Positions 1 through 12,322 of a stretch of 64,000 bases of DNA are shown one piece after another. The stretch's first letter is position 1; each line of letters begins with the position of its first letter. The stretch is from Amylostereum areolatum (taxonomy: Eukaryota > Basidiomycota > Agaricomycetes > Russulales > Stereaceae). Below the pieces are notes generated by a model. That model saw only the letters and a program-made list of their open reading frames with translations, searched no databases and was not told the DNA's origin. The stretch covers positions 186,001 through 250,000 of the forward strand of contig SAXG01000055.1 in NCBI GenBank assembly GCA_012932865.1. The letters are read 5' to 3'. A program made the translations under genes and the position numbers.

Positions 1-203
1 AATACCACCATTCCTTGACACGACGCTCCCTTGCCATGGGTATGGCCGACGAGTTCGAAAAAGGCCACGGGATGGCGATAGAAGGTATGGTAATAATACA
101 GATGAGCGACGTCCGAACCCACAATGGAACTGAAAAAACCCCGAGAAAGCGACACCTCCGCTTCAGACTTGGGCGGCCTTCACAGTCTCCTCCTGCTTGA
201 CCA

Positions 204-3200
204 TCACGTCCACCCCTTTACCCTTCCCATCACTTCCCCTACCTCGATCCCATCCCAGAACACCCCCTCAGCCTCCCCAAACACCACCTGCCTCACGCCG
301 CCCCGCACCTTCATAGCCGCTCCGCCCGCGCCCAACAGCGTCTGGCGGTACCCACGCACGACGTCCACCTCACGCAGCGCGATAGCCATGCGCAAACGCC
401 ATCCGTCCGAGGGTGCGTTCTTCCAGGACCAGTGGGTGGCCTCGAGCGCACGGAGCTCAGGAGAGGATGCGAGGAGGTCTTCGCGCGTCTCACCTGAGGA
501 GGCCGAAGAGGGGGCAGCGGAGGGTCCCGGGGCCGGCACGGCAGGGGAAGAGGGCTCCGTCTTTATCGAGGCGTCGGCTGGAGCAGCAGGTGGTGCAGTC
601 GATGACGACGGAGGTATGGAGCATAGAGTCTCCATCGCGAGCTGCGCCGCGCCCCACTCTGGGCCGTCCGTTTCGGTCGCGATGAATATATGCCCGCGGC
701 GCACGGCGTTCTTCGCGTCGTAGGGCGCGAGCGAGGCTCCGAATGCCTGTAGGTCTGCGTAGGATGTGTGAAGGTAGGTCCATAGCTGAAGAAAGAGGGG
801 ATGAACATGTCAGCGTGGTACGAGGGGAAGGCTAAGACCGAGATACCTTGGACAGCACCTCGTGGGGATTGGCCACGCGAGCCCGGACGTGGCGGGAGAG
901 GGTAAGCGTGGCGTCGTGGAAGGGTGCGGCGCGTTTGTAATCGGGTCCGTAGTCGAGGAAAGGCTCGAACCACCTTGCGATCTGCGGATTGAGCGAACGT
1001 GGGCATCTTCATCAGGGAAGTGAAAGGAACGGAAAGGGCGGAATAAGGCGAACCTCCTTCAGTGGCCCGTCAACCTTCTTCCAGGCCGCGTTGAGGTCTT
1101 CGACGTAGGACGCGGTGAGTAGCGGGACAGGGACGGCGGGGTTGACCGGGAGCACACGCTCCACGGTTCCAGCGTCGAATCCGGCATCGTCGAGGCAGGT
1201 GGTCATCATAGTACGGTATTGCGTCCAAGCCTTCCCTATAGGGGCAGTGGGGTCAAGCACGGCGGGTCGCAACGTGCTGCAGTAGACCAAGTTAAGCTTT
1301 TCTACGAGGGTCGGATCCCAACGAACAGGGTCGTGGGAGAGGGCCTGCATTGTGTCGAGCGCGCGGTTGAACCAGTGGATGAGGACCTGTGGGCAGGAAA
1401 GAAGATGAGATTTGGGGTGGATGGAAGGGACGGGCAACTTACGCCACCGTGCACGGCGTAGAGGTTATCCAGCACCCAGGGCATCGTCAGCAACTCGAGA
1501 GACTTGAGACCCGGGAAAGCCGACACGCGTGCCCAGAGAGCGTGCACCTCGGGACATTGGGCGAACGAGGCGATAGAGGAAAGTAGCTTCACCGCGTCGC
1601 TCGCGTCTGAGGACACCAGAGAGAATGCGCCGGCGGGCGCGGTGGATAACATGAGGGAGAAGAGGTCATCGTCGGGCGAGGTGGGCGTGTTCGTGGATGG
1701 TTCGATTGAGCTCGAAGGCATCGCGGAAGCTTCGTTCTCGGGAAGCACGGCGTCCGCGGAGACGAGAGTCTCGCTGAGAAGAGGGTCCACTTCTTTCTTG
1801 GAACGAGAATCACGCTTGTGCTTGCGCCGCCTCTCTTGTAGACCATACGTCCCGCTCGACGACCCTGTCCACTATTATGTTAGCAAAGTCAGCGACAGTG
1901 CGATGGGGACGATGTACATACCAGATTGAGCGTGGGTAGGTGACCCGGGTTCGGCGGGAGGATCAAAGACGTTGAGCAGGCGACCGAGGAGAGTTTCAAT
2001 GCCGCCGAGAGCGCTGCCGAGCCGGTCATCGTGGCGGTGGAGATCCAATGAGAAGGCGCTCAGATATGCAGACAGCCCTGGCGATACACATCACGAAAAG
2101 GACAAGGAACAGGGTGAACATAAGTCGTACCTTTGAGCAGCGCGTCGTTGACATTAGCTTGGGCGAGAATATTGAGCTCCGAAGCTTGCGCCTGCACACC
2201 GGTAGCCAGCGGGGCTTGCTGTACTTGGGGAGCGACCGTGACGGTAGGTTGTCCCCGCGTGAATGGAAAAGGCAGTTGCTGTACAATTGGATGCGACGGA
2301 TGCTGCACGGGATGCAATGGCTGCTGCACGGGATGCGGCGGTGGCTGCACAACCGGTTGCGCGGTAGGAGGTGCGACTTGTTGAATGAGGCCGGAAAGCA
2401 GTTGTTGTTGCTCAGCTGCTTGACGCTGGCTGAATCTAAGCGCATGGATATCGTTGCTTGGTCGGCCCTTCGTGGGGTCAATGCCGTTGGCCCTCATACG
2501 CAGCTCCTGTAATGGGATATTAGCATGAGAAAGGACTGAACGCTGGTAGAGAGCGTGGACGCGATAAAGGTACGCATGCTCGGGGAATCGTAGCTCGTAG
2601 TCAGACAATAACGTGGGGAGATACACACCTCAAAAGAAGCAGTCCTGTACTCGTCTTGGAATACTATTGACTGGTAAGTTACCATTTTTGCGTTTGTGAA
2701 TGTGTTAGGAGTAGCCGGGTCACGCTCGAAGACAGCTTTAAAGAGTTGTATGCGACCCGCAACATTCCACGCTACGATACAAGGAAGCATAAGCTTGGAG
2801 AAACGAGGAAGAGGACATAGTGATGTACGCATTGGTACCAAAACAGCCTGCGGCACTGTCGTTTTCGGCTGAAAGAGTGGGGCCGCACTACCCGATGATG
2901 AGACTTGCCATGGGTTCACGCCAACGTAGGAGGAGAAAGACGCTGGCAGTGCCGACGTGGAGCTAGGTTGATTGCCTGTCTGCAGGTCGTAGGCTAATGT
3001 ACACACAGTAAGATAAGGCAAGAAAGCGACGATGACAGGCAAAGCGCACTTTGCAAGTTAGGAAGCGACGAGCTCGACGACAGAGTATTCGAAATCGAGG
3101 TGGCGCTTGCAGCAGCAGCGTGTGCACCACTACTGGGTATCAAATTCGAGGTTACACCGAAGACAGGGAGATGTGGTGGCGGGGGCTGGCTTTGTGACAT
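204..3200 (-). CDS. Unidentified multi-exon Q/P-rich protein
   Basis: I do not recognise the family. The ATG at 3200 opens a Ser/Pro/Ala-rich N-terminus starting MSQSQPPPPH. A GTGCGC...TTAG intron near 3050-2995 keeps frame into an exon (about 2995-2630) rich in uncharged residues, followed by one with a Tyr-containing helix-like stretch (HAYLYRVHALYQ) and a long Gln/Pro/Val-His tract (about 2430-2200). Later exons (about 1790-1440, 1390-1050, 990-850, 790-204) encode a helical-looking region with Trp and Tyr residues (VLIHWFNRALDTMQAL) and a Ser/Thr/Pro/Ala linker before the TGA at 204-206. It has at least eight exons. The low-complexity middle flanked by helical blocks is compatible with a transcription or chromatin co-factor, but that is only a guess. 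It is divergent from the zinc-finger gene that starts at 3580. The 3' end is the least certain part. Confidence 0.6.
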
Positions 3201-3579
3201 ATGAAACTCTGCGCAAGCGGTGGTGGTGGTCGAAGAGAGGGAGACACCGTGTTGGCGTTGCCTTGAGGCTTGGCGCACCGCGCACAATGCCATCACGTGT
3301 ATCCGAAAATGGAAATCGATAATTTTGGGCGGGGTTTGAAAACCCGAGACCTGACAATGGATGGCTACGTTGCACTTCCTTGAAGTTCCTCCGTCCTCCC
3401 ATCGTCCCCAACTCCTCCTCCTTCGCCGCCATGCTGCACTAGTCTTCTCGCCCGCAGTGCCCCTCTACTTGTCTGGAAATGCTGCCCCATCTTCTTTGCT
3501 CTATACTCACTTGATCTTGCCCAACTTTCCCCGTACCTTTCTCTTCCCCACGCATCCAGCTTCTAATTCCTAGGACACG
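3201..3579. promoter_or_regulatory. Divergent intergenic promoter region
   Basis: 379 bp separate two divergent start codons, so both core promoters should lie here. The middle holds a GC-box-like GGGCGGGG near 3327. The half next to the zinc-finger gene is pyrimidine-rich (TC-rich from about 3380 to 3570), as is usual just upstream of fungal start codons. No TATA box is clear. Confidence 0.4.
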
Positions 3580-5220
3580 ATGGCTCAGCAAACCGTGCGT
3601 CGTAGTCTCTTCATTTCCGACCTTCACTGAATATCTGCTACAGGATCGCGCTGGTCTCAGCCTGCTGTCGCTGTCTATCGCCGCCGCCAGCGCCACCCCC
3701 ATAACCGTACCCGACTCGCCCGATTCCGTTCTCGACGACACCGACGACGTCTCCGCATACCCCACCGGAGGCGCTTCCAGCAGCGTGGGCAGCCATGGCT
3801 CTCACATCCAAGGTCTCGCCGTTCACAACGGTCTCAAGCATCGCCGTCTTTCCTCCGTGGGCCAAAGTCGAAAGCGGCACAGCGATGCACGGGAGGCCGC
3901 CGCTCGTCCTTCGTATGTATCTAGTCTCCGTTCTTCTTCATCGGTTTTTTTTCGGGGGGTGGGGAGGGCGAGCGCGAACGCGAACGTCGCAATTCCCGTT
4001 TTCTCGCCCTTGTTATCTTATATGACGTCCGCCTTCTGACCCCGTTCTACAGACCTGCAGGCCTTCAAACCGCCGCCGCCGCGCTCTCCGCACTGTCTTC
4101 GCTGTCCCTAGCGTCTACCTCTCCAGCTCAAGGACCCGTCACGGCCTCTTTGTCATCTACCTCTGTAGGCTCGCTCACGCGTGGGATCTCAAGCTCTGCG
4201 CCGCACGACGACCTGCCCGAGATGGACGTCGAATTCGCGGACGAGAAAGGCGAGGTCACGAAGAGCGGCAAGAAACGCGGCACCCTCTTCACCTGCGAGA
4301 GCTGTTCCAAGGTGCGCGTCGTTTCCTTTCCCTTGGCGCGCACGCGTCGCTCATCGTGTTCAGGTCTACCGCCATCCGTCCTGTCTCATCAAGCACCGCT
4401 GGGAACACACCCCGCACTGGCGAGAAGCGTCCAAGTTCCTCCTCAGCAAGCACCAACAGGTCCAGCTCATGGAGGTTCGTCTTTCCGCTCCTCCCTCTTC
4501 ATTCCAAGTCGCTCACGTCCCCGCCAGGCCGCCGCGATCCTCTCCCATCTCTCTCCCACCTCGGGGGGGTCTTCCCTTCCCGACGACCGCTCCCTCTGGC
4601 CTTCCTTCCTCTCCGGTGGTACCCTCCCCGGCGCAGCCGCAACCACGTCGATCCCCATTCCCAAGTCCGCGCCCGCGTCCAGCTCGGTGCCCGCCAAGCC
4701 CCGCGCGTCTTCAAGCGGACCCCGCCTGCACGACTACACCGTCCCCGTCCGCGCGAACAGCATCGCCCGCCTCCGCCCGGGCGTCCTCGGCGTCCCCACC
4801 GGGCCCAGTCCCACCGCGTTCGAGCCTGCGTCCCGCGTCATGACGCCCTACGCGCACGAGAACGCGACCTCGGCCGTGCCCGTTCCCGGTGGAGACGGAT
4901 CGCACGGGACGCACCGGTACCCGCCGCGCTACGGCTCGGCAGGAGACGAGCCCTGGAGCGTGTCCTCGTACCCATCCTCGGGCCTGCCCTCCTCGTCCGC
5001 GTCCGCGTTCGCCTGGGCGGAGCGCTCGCCCTCGGTCTCGGTCTCCGGCACGGGCAGCGACGAGAGTGGGTACGTCGACGTTGGGGAGTACGGGTACGGT
5101 CGGCGGCGCGTCGGGTTCGGGAGCGTGGACGAGGCTGGGTTCGGGGTGAAGGAGGAGGAGGAGGACAGGGAGGAGGAGGAGGCGGAGTGGGACGGCATGG
5201 ATATGGATATGGAGCTTTGA
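3580..5220 (+). CDS. C2H2 zinc-finger protein, single finger with conserved fungal flank
   Basis: Five exons join in frame: 3580-3594, 3644-3912, 4053-4311, 4364-4474 and 4528-5220, giving 448 residues. A classical finger C-x2-C-x12-H-x3-H is visible (FTCESCSK joined to VYRHPSCLIKHRWEH), and intron 3 (4312-4363) splits it right after the second cysteine pair. The finger is followed by a conserved-looking HWREASKFLLSKHQQVQLME helix and AAAILSHL. The N-terminal half is Ser/Ala-rich with an acidic patch before the finger. The C-terminal 230 residues are Ser/Pro-rich and end in a run of Glu/Asp, a possible activation-type tail. A nuclear DNA- or RNA-binding role is inferred from the finger; the target is unknown. 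The first exon encodes only five residues (MAQQT); I chose it because it joins in frame with a perfect GTGCGT...CTACAG intron. Confidence 0.85.
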
Positions 5221-5768
5221 TCGGGTGGGGACGGACTCGTGTCTCTCTTGGAAGTGTACTCCCTGTGTACCTAGTATGTATATCTTTACCTCTATGTTTC
5301 TCTTTGCTGCCGTTCATATTTTTGGTGGGATCAGGAAGATGCAGTAGTCCGCGATTGCTGACGTCGTGAATGATTGTTGTACTTGGGTGTATCCTCTTCA
5401 GTCACTGTCGCGGAACCGAAGGTCGTGTTTCAATGGAACTCGAAACCTCCGGCCGATCCACTACTAACCGTACTAACCTCCCGTTCCGCCTCCGATCCGT
5501 GGTCAAGATAGCTGGTGGACTACACACTTGGGTCCCCCCTCGACACAGTGCGCACTGCGCAATCGCATGCCAGCATAGGCCATCCTATCTAGTGATCGCT
5601 GCAACCGTCGACACAGGCGGTTCGAATGCGCGCGCGCCCAGGCCTCAGGCCTCGAAAACACGAACAGGTAGAGATGCAAGCAGCTACATGTACAATCGGT
5701 ATACAATCATCCTCGCCTCGCCTACCCTTCTTCTCTGTGTCCTTCCACAATCTGCCTATTCATCCCGA
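5221..5768. other. Convergent 3' intergenic region
   Basis: About 550 bp between the stop codons of two convergent genes. It presumably contains both 3' UTRs. I see no ORF with coding character, no repeat and no RNA gene. Confidence 0.5.
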
Positions 5769-7384
5769 TCACGGCTTCGCCCCCCCCAGGGCGCCGTAGT
5801 TCACCACGAACCCGGCCCGCGTCGGACTCGGTTTGAGCGGGATTTGCTCCTCGTAGGCCCCGTAGGCCTCGTGCGAGTTGACCATTTCGTCGCCCTCGCC
5901 GTCTATCCCGATCTCGTCTTCGTCGAGCAGCGGGAGGTCTTCGCGCACCCAGCGGAGGAGCTTCGACTCGGATGCGCGGCGGAGGGGCCGCGGGAGGATA
6001 CGGTGGATGTAGGGGCGGAGGGGTGGAGGTGGGCGTAGGAGGAGGTAGCCTAGGCCAAGGACGCCGGCGCTAGATGGAAAGTGAAGTCAGAGACGGACGA
6101 AGGATGGAAACGCGACGAGGGGCCCACAAGGTGCATAGAAGGATAGCCAGTACCGTGCGCGAAGAGGCACGGTCTGTGATGGGATCGCGGAGGAGCTCGT
6201 CCTCGGAGGGGGTATGGTCTTCAGCAGGCGGCTTCGAAGGATTCGAGGGCGGCGCGTCGTCCTTCTCGTCTGGCGTGCGGCCGGGCGGCTTGGCTTGTCT
6301 GCTGGCGCAGGCGTGTTTGGTGTTCCAGTTGAACGTGTGCGTGCCGTTCCATGTCCACCCGTACGTCGGTTCAGGCTACCAAGGAGGAATAAGACGTCGC
6401 GTCGTGAGCGACCCGTACGAGCCAGGACGGGCGGAAGGACGCACGTCTTCGGCCTGCCCGCAGTGGAACGCGACGATGGCGCGCTGGGGCTTATCGACGT
6501 AGTACCCGCCATGCATGCGCAGAAGGAGAGGACCTAAGTGGGTGAATGAATGGGTGAGTGGAGACCCGTGGGTAGCGAAGGCACGCGGCACGCACGCGGC
6601 TGGCTCTCGTGCGAGGCTTCCCCTTCGAGCACCCAGATGCCGAAGTTCTCTCTCTGGGGTGCGGAATCGGCTGTGAGGTCGTGCGAGTGAGGTCCGTGCG
6701 AGGCGAGCGAGCCGTTGGAGACGACGGGGATGAGCTGGGTGATGCGCGGGGCTTCGAGGCGGTGGTCGGGGCGGCGGTTTATGGCTGTGGGTTTTGGGGT
6801 TAGAGGTGCGTTATCGAATCGCCTCAAGGAAAGCGCGAGTGCGCGGAGAAATGCTAGGGAGAAGCTCGAGTGCGCGGCCTTTACGGGAGGCCGTGTGCCT
6901 GCCTCTCGAGACGAGATAACTGGAAGGCGCCTGGGCCCTCCTTGGGCGGACAGCGTCCACTGGGTGCGCCGCCCACGATGAAGGGGAGAAAGGTGGAATA
7001 CTCACTGGTCATGCACACCCAAGTCCCATCGGGACACTAGAGCACGCACGAACTTCAATTTGGCGAACCCGCAGACAGGCTGAAGCTACGCACCTGTTCA
7101 TGTTCGGGCAGCGTCATATTGCGTTTCAAAGGACCGTCAAGGCCGATCCTGTACTGCACGTACGTTTCGGTCGGCGGGGTCGGGTACTTGAGATGAATCG
7201 ACCACTCGGCGGCCTTTTTCGACTTGAAAAGCGGGCAGAGGTCGTAGCTGTTTTCGCCGATCGCGAATCGACATTGAGAGGCGAGCGTGGAGAGCCGTGT
7301 CGAGGGGGAGGAGCTTGCGTTGACGGAGACGAAGCAGGCGACGCTCAGGATGCAGAAGATCGTCCAGTGGAATGTGGCGGACAT
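5769..7384 (-). CDS. ATG27: Atg27-like type I membrane protein (mannose-6-phosphate-receptor-like)
   Basis: Atg27 is a type I membrane protein of the Golgi, endosome and vacuole that helps Atg9 vesicle traffic during autophagy. The ATG at 7384 starts a hydrophobic signal sequence (about 23 residues). Exon 1 (7094-7384) carries the luminal start with Cys residues and an N-glycosylation site (NMT). A tiny exon near 7050-7015 encodes CPDGTWVCMT. Later exons carry ITQLIPV, HGGYYVDKPQRAIVAFHCG and EPTYGWTWNGTHTFNW, an ordered set of Cys/Gly/Tyr motifs typical of the luminal MRH-like domain. The final exon gives a Leu/Gly-rich membrane segment, then a cytosolic tail with acidic residues and tyrosines, ending in NYGALGGAKP before the TGA at 5769-5771. 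About six exons. Other MRH-fold sorting receptors are the main alternative. Its start faces the lyase gene at 8128. Confidence 0.75.
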
Positions 7385-8127
7385 CGGCGGCGACGGTACA
7401 GCGGGGGGGCAGGCTGCAGAGGTCGTGGTGGGGAAAGACGGCGAAGAGACATGGAATAGACCAAGATATAGGTTTGATATGATATGCTATCAGAAGGAAA
7501 GGGTATTTTGAGCGTCTAACGGGGGAAATGTGGGGTATTGGGAGTCCGATGTCTGTTCCTGGCCACCTCCCATGTTTTTGTCACGCTTTTTGCCCTCGTT
7601 CTCCTCCTCCTCGTCAGCTGGTATGTTGTGATGCGTATCAGGGCAATATATATGGACTAATTTTACGTTCGGTATCCTGGTTCTACGTAAGGGACACCTC
7701 GCAAGCTTCGTGGAGCCAATTTTTCTCCAGGAGACAGCGTATTTGGTCTCGACCCGCAGTTGCCAAAAGCGTCGCATTTTTCTCAGAGCACGCATCGTTG
7801 GCGAGAATGCACGTATGTGGTGTTCATGAGGTGGTGGTCGGTATGTCGCCCGTCCCTCGTCCCAGCACGCCGTGTCTTACCACGTCCCGATCGCGCGCAA
7901 ACGCAGCGAAATGTTCTTGCGATCTCCCGACGGTCCCGAAGGGCGTCGCGGCCCGTTGCTCGTCAAAACGCGGTCAGGCATGGTCAGCCTGGTCAGGCGC
8001 GTGGTCCCCAGGGCACGAGGATGAATGAAATCGCGCAAAGTCCTCGGCTCGCCATACATAAAGCCAAAGGCCCTGGACGGTCGAGCGCGTCCAACCTAAC
8101 CCACCCCCCGGTCACGCGAATTCCCTC
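7385..8127. promoter_or_regulatory. Divergent intergenic region (ATG27-like / PL26)
   Basis: 743 bp between two divergent starts. I see no convincing gene in it: open frames on the minus strand at 7490-7795 have no homologous features and no splice partners. It should contain both promoters. Confidence 0.4.
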
Positions 8128-11100
8128 ATGGTTGCTTCGTCCCAGGTTTCCTCTCGCACCGCGTCCACTCTCGCCGCGGACGACGGCGTGGACCTCCAGT
8201 GGCTTGACGGCAAGGCCCCGTCCACCACCATCGCCGGGACGGCATTCGGCGTGCCATGGACGAAGGGCTCGGTCGACATCACGACGTCCATAGCTTTGAC
8301 GTCCTCGGATGGAAAGGGTGTCCCGGTGCAGACCTGGCCTTTGGCATAGTGCGTGCACCTTCAAGTTCTGCTTCGCGCGTCGTCCTGTCGCTAACCCTTG
8401 TCCAACCAGTTGGCCTGACGGAAGCTTGAAGTGGACCGGCCATGCTCTGCCGAGCGCCGAAGGCCTGAGCGATTCCTACCATCTAGCTCCGGGCGAGCCC
8501 ACGGAGCCCTCGTCACCGGTCAACGTTAGCGATGCCAACGACCAATTCACGGTTACCACAGGCTCGTTCACAGGTAGTCCGGCCGCGAGCGACATCCTAC
8601 CCATTGCTCAACCTCTCTCGTAGCCGTGTTTAACAAGACAGGCTCCACCCTCATCGACAGTCTCCAACTGAATGGCCAGAGCAAGGGCAGCGGAGGCCAA
8701 CTCGTGGTGCACGTCCAGAATGCCCCCGACGAGCCGGAGCTCACGGGCGACAAGCCTTCCGTCGTCGCCCTGACCGGTCAAATCGACACCGTCAATGTTG
8801 AGCAGGACGGTCCCGTCCGTGCCGTCATCAAGGTATGCCGCCATACGTCCTCGCATACGCACATACCGCCTTCGCTGACGCGTTTTTGCGTGATCAGTTC
8901 ACGGGAAAATACCAGGGCGACGGGCACGCCGCGTTCCTGCCCTTCAGCGTGCGCTTCTACGTCTCATCCGGCGCCACCGCCGTGCGCATGGTTCACTTTT
9001 TCATCTACGACGGTGACCAGAACGCCGACTTCATCAAAGGCCTGGTAAGCCCCTCCCCGTACCCTCGACGCCCCCCCCGTCCTGAACTTCACACCAGGGC
9101 CTGACCTTCACCGCACCCCTCTCCGACGAGCTCTACAACCGCCACGTCCGCTTCGTCACCGCAGATGGCGGCATCTGGGGCGAAGCCGTGCGCGGCCTAT
9201 CCGGTCTCCGACGCGACGCGACGGCCGCGGTGCTCGACCCGCAATTCCAAGGCCAAGCCGTGCCCGACATCTCCACCTGGCCGACCACGGTCTCCTCCGA
9301 GGTCACCATGCTGCCCGTCTGGGCCGACTTCACGCTCGACCAGCTCTCCCCCGCGCGCTTCAGCATCGCGAAGCGCACCGACGCCGGCCGCAAATCCATC
9401 TTTTTGACCAACGCGGGCTTCGGGGAGCGCGCGGCGGGCGTCGGGTATGTGGGCGGGGCGAACGCGGGCGGCGTAGTGTTTGCGCTGCGTGACTTTTGGC
9501 AGAAGGCGCCGACGGGGCTGGACATTCGGGGCGCGGGCGGGGACGCGGCGACGGTGACGGTTTGGGCGTATAGTCCTAGGGTGAGCATCCCTCGTAACCG
9601 CCGAAGGTAAACCGACGCTGACCATCCGCGAACAGGCGCAAGCGATCGATATGCGGCACTATGACGTCGTCGCGCATGGGGTATGTGTATTGGATTGGCT
9701 GCGAGACGACGGAGCTGACGGTCATGGGCATTAGCTCGACTTGACATACGAAGACGTGGGCGATCCGGACCCTAACCCCGTACGCAACAGATGGCTGCTT
9801 GTCTCTGAGAAGAGTGCTGATGGCAGCTTTTAGTCGGGCGTTGGCCGCTCCTACGAGATCACGCTTCAAGTCCAGGCGAATACCCCGTCGCGAGGGGACC
9901 TGGCTACGTTCGCCTCTGTACACGTTTGTTTTCAGTCTACCTTCTCGTGGACGAACATCTGAAAATTGTCGACAAATAGACCAAGGTCCCTCAAGTTGTA
10001 GCCTCACCCGAGTTCTACGCGTCCCACAACCTGTTCGGCGGTTTCTGGTACGCGTATTCTTTTCCTCTGTCTCTATCCCCAACATGCCAATGGTTTGTGG
10101 CCAGGTCTTTGCCTTCGGATAAGGCTCCGACCATCGAAAAAGCCAAGAACGACTTGTTGGATTTCTATGTCGCGGTATGCGGATTTGATACCAACCTTCC
10201 GTACTCCTTGATTCACCTGCTGTTGGTGTCTTGTCAGGAAGTCGACCAACGCCAGTTCTATGGCTTCTGGGACTATGGCGACGTCATGCACACCTATGGT
10301 ACGCCTCATCCCTGGTCCATGTACCGATGTCAGTCATTGATCCAATGTTTAGACCAAACTCGACACACCTGGCGGTACGACGTTGGTGGATACGTGCGTC
10401 TCCTTTCTTCGTCCCTTTGTCTTAGTCCGGTGCTGATGTGACTTTTTCAAGGCTTGGGACAATGGCGAGCTTGGTCAGTCAACTCCTCGTCTACCCTCCC
10501 AACTCGTGCCCTTCCGCTGATACTTCTTGTTTGTTCCAGGTACAGACCTCTGGCTTTGGGTTTCGTTCCTGCGCACCGGCCGCGCCGACGTCTTCCGCAT
10601 GGCGCACGCGCTGACACGACACCTTTCCGAGGTTGACTTCCACCACACGGGGCCCTTCGCGGGCCTGGGCAGCCGGCACCACGTCACGCACTGGGGCGAC
10701 GGCGCGAAGGAAGCACGCGTGAGCGACAGCACGACCAAGCGGCCTTTCTACTATCTTACCGGTGCGTGCTTCACCATTGCCAGTTCGAAAATATACATGG
10801 CTGATGGCTTTGGTTGTATAGCGGACGAGCTTCTCGGCGACATCATGGAATATTCGCTTCAAGCTGACCAGACACTGCTCACCTGGGAGCCCCTCCGCAA
10901 AGTCCTCCCGCTCCCGCCCCAGGCCCCGACGCGTTTGCGCATCGGGCCCGACTGGACCGCGCTCGCGGGGAACTGGTTTACGCAGTGGGAGCGGACGAAC
11001 GACTCGAAGTGGCGCGACAGGATCGAGCTCGGGATGGTAAGTGCTCTGTCTGCTCAATGTTGTGAGCGCTGACTGACGAATAGGGCGGGTGTGCACATTG

Positions 11101-12098
11101 CAGAAAGATATCGGGGCGCTCCAATACGGATTCTTTACGGGCAACGCGGGCGCAGTGGGCTTCTTCCCCGACACGGGCCATATGATCGACGAGGGCGGGG
11201 AAGGGACGGGAGTGTGCGTCTTTTCCCGTCCTTGCAGGCATACCAAATTACTGACATTGGACGTTGGTGGCCCAGGTATCATTTGGAGCTCATCTTCGGA
11301 GGAGGCGAGTTCATCGTGGAACTCCTGGATCTCATCAACGTCCCCGAGTTCGAAACCACTTTCCTCAACTTCTGCAAGCTGTACAATGCGACCAATGCCG
11401 AGTGAGTTCTCTGTGCCCCTCGCGCGGCGTGCATCCGTGGTCCTGACGGTTTGGTTTGCAGCCAGGTTGCGGTATACGGGAAGAGCTTTAACTCCGCAAA
11501 GACATTCCCACAGGTAAGCGTCCCTTGGTCAAAAAGCTCGGATGTGAGGTATATGATATTGCGCTTCAGTATTACGCTAGATTCCAGGCGTACGCCGGTG
11601 AGTGATATCATCCCATGCGCCTTCTGTCGTTCAAGGTTGACGCCTTGACATGGTCATACAGGCAAACGCCTAAACGACGATACTATCAAACAAGCTGCAT
11701 GGAACGTCATCAATGCCACCACTGTGGGCGTGTGGCCGGCCGCGACGCAGGTCAGCGGGACGGACGTGGTCAATCCTATCAACGAGGTACTATCCTCCGC
11801 CTATACTTGAATGTTCGAAGACTGACTTCTTACGCGATATGCGATAAAGATCGTGAACTTGAACACGAACGATTCGGCGCAGTTCTCGTTGGCGCAGTAC
11901 GGAGTGCTCGCGTTGGCACCGGATCAGGCTCCCACAAGCTTCGTTGAGACTATGCTGGACGATGTCACTATCACGGGCCCGGACCCTGGGGAAAAGGGAT
12001 GGTCGAAGAGGGAGGAGTCTGTCGCAGAGACGTCCTCCGTCGTGGTCGTCAAAGGGAAGAAGACTAGTTTGTGGAGGCGAGCGCTGTGTATGATGTGA
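8128..12098 (+). CDS. PL26-type exo-rhamnogalacturonan lyase (PcRGLX/YetA-like)
   Basis: Family 26 polysaccharide lyases cleave rhamnogalacturonan I of pectin from a chain end by beta-elimination. The N-terminus shows the RIFT-barrel start of PcRGLX/YetA proteins: LQWLDGKAPS, then GVPWTKGSV, PVQTWPLAYWPDGSLKWTGHAL. Exons mapped by frame are 8128-8348, 8410-8573, 8624-8832, 8898-9044, 9098-9580, 9636-9680, 9735-9779 and 9834 onward; there are about 17-18 in all. Downstream blocks include SHNLFGGFWSLPSD, GFWDYGDVMHTY, YDVGGYAWDNGELG, DLWLWVSFLRTGRADVF, HHVTHWGDGAKEAR and RPFYYLTADELLGD, as expected for the (alpha/alpha)-type catalytic barrel with many His/Trp/Tyr. No signal peptide is evident at 8128, so it may act inside the cell on imported oligosaccharides. 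It is convergent with the copper radical oxidase gene. The exact intron set at 10400-10560 and 11040-11300 is approximate. Confidence 0.85.
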
Positions 12099-12322
12099 GG
12101 CATGCCGGCGCTGTGGTATAACTTATTTGTGAATATTTTGTATCGGGTGGCTCGGATAGAGCCCTTTTCATCAGGATTCGAATGGTTGACAAGGGTCGCA
12201 CGCTACACGGTGGAAGATAAAGCCTGAACTCGAACACCACTCCTTCCCAAAAGACACACTGACTACACATGGACCCAAAAGATATACGCATATGACCCCC
12301 GTTTCCCACCGAATCTCTCGTC